Source: an uncultured bacterium
Lineage (GTDB): Bacteria > Bacillota > Clostridia > Lachnospirales > Lachnospiraceae
DNA length: 27,237 nt
Assembly: GCA_937893485.1 (NCBI GenBank)
Contig: CALBJL010000041.1
Coordinates: 1-27,237, forward strand
Direction of reading: 5' to 3'
In this document: piece after piece, positions 14,303 through 21,656 of the stretch
How the letters are laid out: each line of letters starts with the position of its first letter
Numbering within the stretch: position 1 is the first letter of the stretch
Translations under genes and position numbers: made by a program
Notes under the pieces: model-generated
The model's database searches: none
What the model was told of the DNA's origin: nothing
The model's input: only the letters and a program-made list of their open reading frames with translations

Positions 14303-14498
14303 ATGGATAAGGTAAATTTTGAGTGGGATAATAATAAGGCTCTTATTAACGAGAAGAAGCACGGAATAACTTTTGAAGAAGCCAGTACCGTGTTTTATGA
14401 TGAAAATGCAATTTTGTTTGATGACCCGGATCATTTCAGCTAGAAAAGCCACAAAGAAAGAAGCAAAGCAGTACATAGAGATCAATAAAGGATGGTGA
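14303..14498 (+). pseudogene. brnT: Broken BrnT toxin gene
   Basis: The first 46 codons give the BrnT N-terminus (FEWDNNKA, KKHGITFEEASTVF, DDPDHF) and stop at TAG 14441-14443. The next frame then gives the BrnT C-terminus IISARKATKKEAKQYIEI, ending TGA 14496-14498. The about 40 residues normally between (strands with the catalytic RNase residues) are missing and the frame is shifted at GATCATTTC (about 14428-14436). Intact BrnT is about 90-100 residues and is an RNase toxin. So the toxin is dead while BrnA downstream is kept. There is no ribosome site before ATG 14303, which fits a leaderless transcript. Confidence 0.85.
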
Positions 14499-14503
14499 TT
14501 GAC

Positions 14504-14713
14504 ATGAGAGAAGAATATGATGTTAAAGCATTGAATCCGAGAAAAAATCCATATGCCAAGAGCCTGAAGAAGCCGATTACAATGAATGTCAGTATAACGA
14601 CCATTCAGTATTTTAAGGATATGTCAGAAGAAACAGGCATCCCTTATCAGACGATTATGAATTATTATCTGGATGAATGTGTAAAGGAAAAGAAAAAATT
14701 GCAGTTTGTATAA
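14504..14713 (+). CDS. brnA: BrnA-family antitoxin
   Basis: A 69-residue protein. ATG 14504 is favoured over 14492, which lies on top of the ribosome-binding stretch. The pattern REEYDVKALNPRKNPYAKSL, then KKPITMNVSITTIQYFKDMS and ETGIPYQTIMNYYLDECV, is BrnA: a short N-terminal toxin-binding arm and a ribbon-helix-helix DNA-binding domain. BrnA normally neutralises BrnT and represses the brnTA promoter. With BrnT broken here it may survive as a stand-alone repressor. A strong terminator follows. Confidence 0.88.
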   Translation: MREEYDVKALNPRKNPYAKSLKKPITMNVSITTIQYFKDMSEETGIPYQTIMNYYLDECVKEKKKLQFV

Positions 14714-14717
14714 AAGT

Positions 14718-14767
14718 AAAACGCATTGACTTTGTCAGAAATGATAGAATCAATGCGTTTTATTTTT
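14718..14767. terminator. Bidirectional terminator between brnA and the prolyl-tRNA editing gene
   Basis: AAAACGCATTGA (14718-14729) and TCAATGCGTTTT (14750-14761) are perfect 12-bp arms, with TTTTATTTTT on the + side and TTTTACTTTTAT on the minus side. It serves both converging genes. Confidence 0.9.
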
Positions 14768-14771
14768 GGGG

Positions 14772-15329
14772 TTATTCTTCCGCCGCATCTATTTTCACCA
14801 CCTGATACCCGTGATGCACATGTTCCAGAAATTTTCCGAATACGTCTGCGGATTTCAGGCGCAGGCTGGACGTATTGATACAAGGATGGCAGCCCACATA
14901 TTCAGAGTGGAGCACATCTTCGTCAACCAGCAGCTGGATGTGGTTTTCGGTGTCGTTTATGAGTCCGAGCACGCTCACAGAGCCGGGCGTAATGTCCAGA
15001 TATTCCTCCATATATTCTTCCGGTGCAAAGGACAGGCGCGGGCTGTCAATCTGTTTAGAGACATCCTTTGTCTTGAACTGTTTGTCGCCGCGGATCATCA
15101 GTAGGTAAAACTGCGTCTTTTGCCGGTTGCACAAAAAGAGATTTTTACAGATCGTGGCGGGTGCAAGTATGGCATCGATATCGGCACAAGCCGCGATCGT
15201 TTCTGCCGCCTCGTGGTCGATGCGCTCATACGGGATGCCAAGTTCATCCAGCAGATCATAGGTGCGGATCTCTTTCTCCAGACGACCCTCCACAGAATCC
15301 GGTCTGCCGTGTACTAATTCAAGTTTCAT
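14772..15329 (-). CDS. Prolyl-tRNA editing deacylase (YbaK/ProX family)
   Basis: A 185-residue stand-alone editing protein of the ProX/PrdX type, which hydrolyses alanyl-tRNA(Pro) or similar mischarged tRNA. Seen: YDLLDELGIPYERIDHEAAETI (helix then the substrate-binding strand), TICKNLFLCNR with the conserved active-site Lys, YYLLMIRG-type strand (FYLLMIRGDKQF), SFAPEEYMEEYL, and TPGSVSVLGLIND, then the HPCINTSSL segment. All are typical of the prolyl-tRNA synthetase-associated domain. AAAGGAG lies 10 nt before the start. The gene is monocistronic, ending at the shared terminator. Confidence 0.9.
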   Translation of the reverse strand: MKLELVHGRPDSVEGRLEKEIRTYDLLDELGIPYERIDHEAAETIAACADIDAILAPATICKNLFLCNRQKTQFYLLMIRGDKQFKTKDVSKQIDSPRLSFAPEEYMEEYLDITPGSVSVLGLINDTENHIQLLVDEDVLHSEYVGCHPCINTSSLRLKSADVFGKFLEHVHHGYQVVKIDAAEE

Positions 15330-15430
15330 GTTCTATCAGTCTCCTTTCGGGATCATATTGCACAGGTGATTGCGAAATTATTTTAAAATATTTGCCGCGG
15401 CAGTTGCAGCCAAATTCATATCGTAAACCT

Positions 15431-16768
15431 CTAACGCCATGCGAATGTCACCATTCCATAGATAAAGATAAATGCGATCACAACAGGCACAAAATATTGA
15501 AAAATGGGTCTCATCCAAGGCTGTATCTTCAACCCTTTTCCGGTGTTCGCTTCTTTCATGAAGTTGTCCCAGCCCCAGCCAAAGCGATAGCAGCAGAACA
15601 GCGCCAGAAACAGCGAGCCGAGCGGCAATACGTTGTTTGACACGATAAAATCCCACAGGTCAAGCCATGCCGTTCCTTTCGCGAACGGCTGGAAATGTAG
15701 CACACTATAGCCGAGTGCCGTTGTTATGGAGAGCACAAAAGTGACAATTCCGCAGACGACGCAGCCCTTCGGTCTTGACCATCCGGTCAGCTCACGCACC
15801 ATAGCCAGAATATTTTCACACACGGCGAGCATGGTAGAGAGCGCCGCGAAGATCATAAACAGGAAAAACAGTGCGCCCCACCATCTGCCGCCGTTCATGT
15901 GATTAAATACATTTGCCATCGTATCAAATAAAAGGCTCGGACCGGCATTGACCTCCAGTCCGTAGGTGTAGCAGGCAGGAAACATAATGACTCCGGCGAT
16001 CACCGCTACCAGCGTGTCCAACAGAATGATATGAATGGATTCGCCCATGAGTGAACGGTTTTTCTCGATATAGCTGCCGAAGATCGCCATGCCGCCCATT
16101 CCGGTAGACAGCGTAAAAAACGCCTGATTCATCGCCCCGACTACGACAGAGCCGTTGAGCTTGGAAAAGTCCGGAATCAGGTAAAAGGACAGACCGGCAG
16201 CAGCGCCGTCCAGCGTCAGGCTGTGGACTGCCAGCACGAGCATAAGGATAATGAGCGCCAGCATCATATATTTAGTGATCCGCTCCAGCCCGTTTTGCAG
16301 GTGAAAGCTCAGGATCACAAACGTCACGATGATCGTGACTGCCAGATAGGTAACATTGACCGACGGATCGGCAATCATGGACTCAAATCCAAAGCTGGCA
16401 TTCTGTCCGGTCAGGAATTTTACAAAATAATAAATGATCCATCCGGTCACGACCGAATAGAACGCGATCAGCGATACATTTCCAATCAGGCAGATCGCAC
16501 CGGGAATCCGCCAGCGTTTTCCGCCGCCGGAGAGCTTTTCATACATGTATAAAGGGCTGGTCTGCGCGGCGCGCCCGACACTCAGCTCCATGACCATTGC
16601 AGGCAGTCCGAGCAGCAGCAGGCATAAAATATATACCAGCATAAAGCTGCCGCCTCCGTTTTGTCCGCACATCCACGGGAATTTCCATACGTTTCCACAT
16701 CCGATCGCACAGCCGGCTGAGAGCATGATAAAGCCCAGTCTGCTGCCGAGACGTTCTCTGTTTTCCAT
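15431..16768 (-). CDS. NSS-family sodium-coupled amino acid symporter
   Basis: A 445-residue transporter of the neurotransmitter:sodium symporter family (LeuT/MhsT/TnaT type), normal bacterial length. TM1 carries the unwound sodium- and substrate-binding motif GCAIGCGNVWKFPWM (about residues 18-32), followed by GGGSFMLVY and GLPAMVMELSVGR of TM2. About eleven helices are visible. TM6 region: FFTLSTGMGGMAIFGSYI. It probably brings in an amino acid (tryptophan, tyrosine or a hydrophobic one) with sodium; the substrate cannot be fixed from sequence. It has its own promoter at 16871-16899. Confidence 0.92.
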   Translation of the reverse strand: MENRERLGSRLGFIMLSAGCAIGCGNVWKFPWMCGQNGGGSFMLVYILCLLLLGLPAMVMELSVGRAAQTSPLYMYEKLSGGGKRWRIPGAICLIGNVSLIAFYSVVTGWIIYYFVKFLTGQNASFGFESMIADPSVNVTYLAVTIIVTFVILSFHLQNGLERITKYMMLALIILMLVLAVHSLTLDGAAAGLSFYLIPDFSKLNGSVVVGAMNQAFFTLSTGMGGMAIFGSYIEKNRSLMGESIHIILLDTLVAVIAGVIMFPACYTYGLEVNAGPSLLFDTMANVFNHMNGGRWWGALFFLFMIFAALSTMLAVCENILAMVRELTGWSRPKGCVVCGIVTFVLSITTALGYSVLHFQPFAKGTAWLDLWDFIVSNNVLPLGSLFLALFCCYRFGWGWDNFMKEANTGKGLKIQPWMRPIFQYFVPVVIAFIFIYGMVTFAWR

Positions 16769-16870
16769 TTTTTCAGAGTCCTTTCTTATTTCAATCAGCT
16801 TCTATCCATGTGATTGCGTCCATCTCACCGATGCGACTCCATCAATCATACCGATAGGCAATACTTAACT

Positions 16871-16899
16871 ATTATAGAATGAATGGAAAGATTTGTAAA
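16871..16899 (-). promoter_or_regulatory. Promoter of the NSS symporter gene
   Basis: On the minus strand: TTTACA (16894-16899), 17-nt spacer, TATAAT (16871-16876). The leader is about 95 nt. The rest of the 16769-17007 gap shows nothing else clear. Confidence 0.7.
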
Positions 16900-17007
16900 A
16901 TAGAATTGACATAAGAACAGTTTTTACCTTTAAACAAGCAATTTTTTCGCTGGTTCCCAGTACTGCTATCTGCATGTTGGATTCTCGGGATGAACAGGCG
17001 TGAAGCA

Positions 17008-18552
17008 CTATTCTGTTGGCTTTTGCCCCTGTAATGTTTTGATATAGCTACTGGGGCTCATGCCGGTGTACTTTTTAAAAATCTGAGAAAAGTACATCGG
17101 ATTATTTCCACATCCAACAAGTTCGGCAACATCTGCGATTGGAAGTGAATGACAGCCGGCTAGCAGCTTTTTTGCTCTTTTAATTCTCATCTCGGTCAGG
17201 TAAGCTGAGAATTTTTGACCAGTTTCTTTGACAAATTTTTTACTAATATAATCAACGTTCATATAGAGTTCATGTTCTGCAATCCATTTTAAAGATAATT
17301 CCGAGTTTGAGATATGCGCTTGTACAGATTTTTTAATTTTATCACTGATTTCCCCGGTGGAGGCAGAGAAACCGTTCATCTGCTTAAGCAAGATCATCTG
17401 ATGCATCAGTTTTTGACGATACAGATCCATATCAGCTTCGCGGTCAAGAGATATGAGAAAATCCACTGCATCTGCAATGCCAAAGGACGGCAGTGTGGAT
17501 GCTGCATTCATGATCAGAGAAGGTGCAATTTGTTTTAAAAAGCTGAGCTGTTGTATATTTTCAATTTGGGAAAGAAGCAGAGAGAGGTCTTCGTCTGCGC
17601 TTTCCATATTGTGGAATATACGGTCGGCATAGATTTGGATATCCTGCAGGATATTATCGTAGTTGTTGATTTGAAAGAGTGTTTGTTCATTAAAATAGAG
17701 GATCTCCTCATAGCGCCTGATTTGTGTGGCAATTTTATGCATGGCCGATTTTAAATCCGGGTAGCTGTATAATTTGGCAACAGGCGAGGTTGCCTGTTTT
17801 TCAAAGGTCATTCCAGTTAAAAATCCGGTCAGCTCATCGTAAGAATCAGAAAAGGAGCGGAAGAAGATCACAAGCGTATTTTTCACATATAGAAGGTTCA
17901 TCTGAATACCGGGATATGCCAGTCCCCAGAAATCGGAAACCCGTCTAAAGGTTTCTTCATGGTTATGAGACTCCACATAATAGAGGTAACAGACCTCGTA
18001 AGGGCAGGTAGCTTCATGAAAGTGGCTGCAAAATTCTGTATAAAATGAATCTTCTATTTCTGGCGTAAGCTGTCCGTTCTGTGCCAGATAACGATTGATG
18101 ATGTTGATCAGCATTCCCGTGTAAAGTTGATTTTTTAATTGATTGTGTTCGGTCAGAAAATTTTTTTCAAGTATGCGTGCCTGATATTCTTTTTTAACTG
18201 CCAATATACTTTCTATAATCTGTTGTTCGCTGCATGGTTTGAGCAGATAGTGGCGGATACCGTATTGCATGGCTGTCTTAGCATATTCAAATTCATTATA
18301 ACCGGATAGAATGATGAATAGCGTATCTGCACTGACTTCATGCATTTTTTCTATGAGATCCAGACCGGAAAGACCGGGCATCCGGATATCAGTCAATACA
18401 ATATCCGGATATAGATCCAGAATCATATGATAGGCTTCAATTCCGTTTTTGGCAGTTCCAATAACCTCTATATCGTATGATTTCCAGTCAATCAGATGGC
18501 AGATTGACTCCCTGATCGTTTTTTCATCATCTGCAATTAATAATTTTAACAT
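17008..18552 (-). CDS. AraC-type response regulator (YesN-like)
   Basis: A 514-residue regulator. The receiver domain (1-120) has the acid pocket Asp8-Asp9, phosphoacceptor Asp55 (VLTDIRMPG), Ser83 and Lys105 (LLKP). A long middle region (about 125-400) is typical of YesN-type proteins and has no recognised motif. The C-terminal 100 residues form the two AraC HTH units (SLKWIAEHELYMNVDYISKK, then MRIKRAKKLL, VAELVGCGNNPMYFSQIFKK). Phosphorylation by the kinase at 18546 should activate it. Its start overlaps the kinase stop by 7 nt, so the pair is coupled. The probable target is the divergent sugar ABC operon at 20498. Confidence 0.93.
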   Translation of the reverse strand: MLKLLIADDEKTIRESICHLIDWKSYDIEVIGTAKNGIEAYHMILDLYPDIVLTDIRMPGLSGLDLIEKMHEVSADTLFIILSGYNEFEYAKTAMQYGIRHYLLKPCSEQQIIESILAVKKEYQARILEKNFLTEHNQLKNQLYTGMLINIINRYLAQNGQLTPEIEDSFYTEFCSHFHEATCPYEVCYLYYVESHNHEETFRRVSDFWGLAYPGIQMNLLYVKNTLVIFFRSFSDSYDELTGFLTGMTFEKQATSPVAKLYSYPDLKSAMHKIATQIRRYEEILYFNEQTLFQINNYDNILQDIQIYADRIFHNMESADEDLSLLLSQIENIQQLSFLKQIAPSLIMNAASTLPSFGIADAVDFLISLDREADMDLYRQKLMHQMILLKQMNGFSASTGEISDKIKKSVQAHISNSELSLKWIAEHELYMNVDYISKKFVKETGQKFSAYLTEMRIKRAKKLLAGCHSLPIADVAELVGCGNNPMYFSQIFKKYTGMSPSSYIKTLQGQKPTE

Positions 18553-20306
18553 GGTTTCACCTTACTTTGTGGAATAATAATTTCTGCGACTGCATGATCC
18601 TCGTCGGCATTATATAGGGTCAGGCCGTATCCGCTGCCATAGATTAGCTGGATACGTTGGTGTATATTTAATAAACCAATTCCGATTCCATGCGGTTTTA
18701 TTGAGCCACTTTCTAGTTTTTGAAGTAAATGATCCTCAAATTGAGAACCATTGTTAGTAACTTTAATGTGGATAGTGCCGTCTAGTGCATATCCGGTCAG
18801 TACAATATAACAGGTTTCCGTGATGACTTCCATTGCATAATTAATAGCATTGTCAATTAAGGGCTGTATCGTCATCTGAGGGAGTTCTGCATCCAGAATG
18901 TCCGTCGATATATTCTCCCGGTAATCAAGTCTTTCCTCATCAAAGCGTATTTTCTGTATGGTAATATAGTCTGCTACGATCTGCAGCTCATGCCTGATAG
19001 AAAAGTTTCCATCTTTATTGCTGAGCGTGGTACGAAGCAGATCACCGAGGGCCAGCACCATTTCAGAAATATCGGTCGCACCGATTGCTTTAGCACGCCA
19101 ATTGACGGATTCGAGCGCGTTGTACAGAAAATGTGGATTTATTTGGCTCTCTAGGGCTTTTAAGCGGGCATCTTTCGTCAGAATTTCGTTGACATAATTT
19201 TGTTGGATCAGTCTTTGAATCTCAACAGTCATCTGGTCGAACTGTCGATGGAGAATGCCGGCTTCATCGACACGACAGAAATATGTGTCATCCGGAATAG
19301 GAAGCGAGGATTCATTCTGCCCGAATCGTTTCATTTTGTTTACCAGAAACGCAAAATCAGCAGTGATGGAACTAATCATGAATCTGGAGAGAATAAATAC
19401 AGTCAGAATCGAAAAAAGCAGAATACCAAAGGAAAGGAATCTCGTAAATCTGAGTGTATGTGCAATATGACTGTATGGAATTAAACAGATGTAGTCCCAG
19501 TTATTATTGCTGATTTTTCCTGTTGTACAGAAGTAAGGGGAGTTTCCGAGCGACAGGATTTTGTAATTTCCCTGCAGATCTTTGGATATGTGTTTGATCT
19601 GTGAGTCACTCAGGGAGCGTGAGTGAAAAATCTCCTGTCCATTTTCGTATAAAATGTATCGCGCGGAACCATTGTTTAAGACAGATCGGGTCGAAGACTG
19701 GACCAGCTTCTCCAGATCAACGTTAACAACGACTGTGCCAAGTGTTTCAAATTTTAGATTTTGCACCCGGCGGGAATTTCGGCTTAGAAATAAGCCTTCT
19801 GTATTACAGTAATCAGTGATCCAACAGGCATAACCGGAGTTTTCGCTGGCAGCCTGTATGACATGGTTTTTGATATTTTCCGGCAGTTCCAAGCTGGCTG
19901 TCTTGTAGCTTGATGAAGTAAACCGGGGATTATACAGGCTGATATATTTAATATCATTTGTCTTGTAATTCTGATGATAATCCATGAGTGAAGCGGTAAT
20001 CATGTTATCGACATTCTGATCCAATATATCAGATACCGGATCATCCATAAGAGAAATCAGATTTTTACGGATAAACTGGTTCGAGATGATGGAATTGGTC
20101 ATGGATTCAATATTAGATAGCTTGGAGGAAATATCTTCTGCACTATAATTTAAAGAACCGGCCAGGGCCTGATATAGAAGGTTATTATAGGAGTGCATAA
20201 AAATAAAGCTGCCAATTAACGAGGCAGCGCTTGTCAGAAAAATGGCAAAAGCGGTAATCAGGGTAATTTTTATTTTTAAGGGTGCATTGCGGAAACGGTT
20301 ATGCAT
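18546..20306 (-). CDS. Sensor histidine kinase (YesM-like)
   Basis: A 586-residue membrane kinase. TM1 is near residues 14-35; an extracellular sensor domain (about 36-275) follows, then TM2 (LSFGILLFSILTVFILSRFM, about 295), a HAMP-like linker, a His_kinase domain with His392 in INPHFLYNALESVNW, and an ATPase domain with DNAINYAMEV (N box, about 485) and GIGIGLLNIHQRI (G box, about 542). These kinases commonly sense sugars, often through a binding protein. It stands first in the operon behind a promoter at 20339-20367 with GGGAGG before its start, and it diverges from the binding-protein gene. Confidence 0.93.
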   Translation of the reverse strand: MHNRFRNAPLKIKITLITAFAIFLTSAASLIGSFIFMHSYNNLLYQALAGSLNYSAEDISSKLSNIESMTNSIISNQFIRKNLISLMDDPVSDILDQNVDNMITASLMDYHQNYKTNDIKYISLYNPRFTSSSYKTASLELPENIKNHVIQAASENSGYACWITDYCNTEGLFLSRNSRRVQNLKFETLGTVVVNVDLEKLVQSSTRSVLNNGSARYILYENGQEIFHSRSLSDSQIKHISKDLQGNYKILSLGNSPYFCTTGKISNNNWDYICLIPYSHIAHTLRFTRFLSFGILLFSILTVFILSRFMISSITADFAFLVNKMKRFGQNESSLPIPDDTYFCRVDEAGILHRQFDQMTVEIQRLIQQNYVNEILTKDARLKALESQINPHFLYNALESVNWRAKAIGATDISEMVLALGDLLRTTLSNKDGNFSIRHELQIVADYITIQKIRFDEERLDYRENISTDILDAELPQMTIQPLIDNAINYAMEVITETCYIVLTGYALDGTIHIKVTNNGSQFEDHLLQKLESGSIKPHGIGIGLLNIHQRIQLIYGSGYGLTLYNADEDHAVAEIIIPQSKVKPC

Positions 20307-20338
20307 GTGCAGGCCTCCCTTCTGTAAGATTCAATAGC

Positions 20339-20367
20339 AGTATAGCCGAAAATATGTAGAAATACAA
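20339..20367 (-). promoter_or_regulatory. Promoter of the sensor/regulator operon
   Basis: On the minus strand: TTGTAT (20362-20367), 17-nt spacer, TATACT (20339-20344), about 33 nt before the kinase start. Confidence 0.65.
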
Positions 20368-20451
20368 TTCCCCTTTTTCATGTACAGAAGAAAATCGGAT
20401 TTTTAAAGATTCACCTCGGATTTGTATATATGTTGTTGTAAAATTCTGTAT

Positions 20452-20487
20452 TATAATGCTTTTTGTAAAAAAGATTATTTAAGGAGG
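20452..20487 (+). promoter_or_regulatory. -10 box and ribosome site of the sugar ABC operon
   Basis: TATAAT (20452-20457) has no recognisable -35 at the proper distance (TATGTT at 17 nt), the usual form of an activator-dependent promoter. AAGGAGG (20481-20487) precedes the ATG at 20498. The AraC-type regulator encoded on the other side is the obvious activator; no repeated half-sites were identified with certainty. Confidence 0.5.
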
Positions 20488-20497
20488 CAACAGATTT

Positions 20498-21577
20498 ATG
20501 AAGAAAAAGGTTTTAGGTGTGATTTTATCCGTCGCAATGGCAGCAACTTTATTGGCAGGATGCGGCAGTGCAGGTGACAGCGGCACGGACACACAGACAC
20601 CCGCAGCCGAAGATAGTACAGATAATGACCAGAGTGCAGATGAGGCATCGGATAAGAGTGCTGATCCCGCTGACTACAAGGTAGTCATGGTAGTAAAGCA
20701 GTCTGATTCATGGTTTGATGATATGGCTACCGGTATCGAACAGCTAAAAAAAGATACGGGTCTCAATGTGTCTGTACAGGTTCCCGAAACCGGTGATGCA
20801 GCAAGCCAGATTTCCATTATGGAGGATTTGATTGCGCAGGATGTAGATGCAATCTGTGTGGTTCCGAATGATCCGAATGCGTTGGTGCCGACTATTGAAA
20901 AGGCAAGGGACGCGGGGATTGTAGTTGTAACACATGAAGCACCTGGTATAGCGGACTGCGTTGATCTGGATGTAGAAGCATTTGTAAATGAAACATTTGG
21001 AGAATTGTTTGCTGAGAAGCTGGCAACAGCAATGGGTGGAAAAGGTAAATATGCCGGTTTTGTAGGCGGTCTTACAATGGAAACACATATGGCATGGTAT
21101 AATGCGGCTGTTGCTTATCTGGAGGAAAAATACCCGGATATGGAAAATGTGTCCGAAGAGCCTTATGAAGACGCAAACAGCGTAGAAGGCGCACATGACA
21201 AAGCACTTGAAGTTTTGAAAGCATATCCGGACATTGCAGGTTTCTTTGACTGTTCAGCACAGGGTGGTGGTATTTGCGAAGCATTACAGGAAAATGATCT
21301 GGGAGGAACTGTAAAAGTAGTTTCACTCGCACTGCCCTCTATGTCAGCAACTTACTTAAAAGACGGTTCTATGTCAACAGGTCTTTGCTGGAGACCGGCA
21401 GATGCAGGATATGCAGCCTGCTATGCGGCTTATCTGATTGCATCAGAGCAGGGTGTATCTGATGGAACAGATTTAAAGGCAACTGGTTATGAGAGTATTT
21501 CATTGGATGGCAATATCGGTTATGGCAATGCACCGCTTGAATTTACAGCGGACAATATTGATGATTACAATTTCTAA
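20498..21577 (+). CDS. Sugar-binding lipoprotein of an ABC importer
   Basis: A 359-residue lipoprotein. Signal peptide with lipobox LLAGC, Cys22, then a Ser/Asp/Thr-rich linker (about 23-55) and a periplasmic-binding-protein type I fold (Peripla_BP_4): YKVVMVVKQSDSWFDDMATG, ISIMEDLIAQDVDAICVVPN, AGIVVVTHEA, KYAGFVGG, FFDCSAQGGG. Closest families are ribose-, rhamnose- and AI-2-binding proteins (RbsB/RhaS/LsrB). The ligand is probably a sugar or sugar-like molecule, not further defined. It is first in the operon and is separated from the ATPase gene by a strong hairpin, which suits its need for higher expression. Confidence 0.9.
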   Translation: MKKKVLGVILSVAMAATLLAGCGSAGDSGTDTQTPAAEDSTDNDQSADEASDKSADPADYKVVMVVKQSDSWFDDMATGIEQLKKDTGLNVSVQVPETGDAASQISIMEDLIAQDVDAICVVPNDPNALVPTIEKARDAGIVVVTHEAPGIADCVDLDVEAFVNETFGELFAEKLATAMGGKGKYAGFVGGLTMETHMAWYNAAVAYLEEKYPDMENVSEEPYEDANSVEGAHDKALEVLKAYPDIAGFFDCSAQGGGICEALQENDLGGTVKVVSLALPSMSATYLKDGSMSTGLCWRPADAGYAACYAAYLIASEQGVSDGTDLKATGYESISLDGNIGYGNAPLEFTADNIDDYNF

Positions 21578-21595
21578 AATAAACAATCAGACACA

Positions 21596-21624
21596 AGAAT
21601 TGCTGCGCTTTGCGCAGCAATTCT
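21596..21624 (+). other. Intercistronic hairpin after the binding-protein gene
   Basis: AGAATTGCTGCG (21596-21607) and CGCAGCAATTCT (21613-21624) form a perfect 12-bp stem (13 with the C-G at the loop). No T run follows, so it is not a complete terminator. Such hairpins protect the upstream mRNA from 3'-5' decay and raise binding-protein levels over the membrane genes. Confidence 0.75.
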
Positions 21625-21656
21625 ATACAAAAGGCTCAACATTTGGAGGCAGGACG

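Noticed and set aside
14279..14485. Minus-strand ORF over the brnT region
   Set aside because: It is antisense to a recognisable BrnT remnant, has no ribosome site and no family likeness.
16906..16934. Plus-strand TTGACA with TTTAAA at 17 nt
   Set aside because: The -10 is poor and no plus-strand gene follows; all genes here are on the minus strand.
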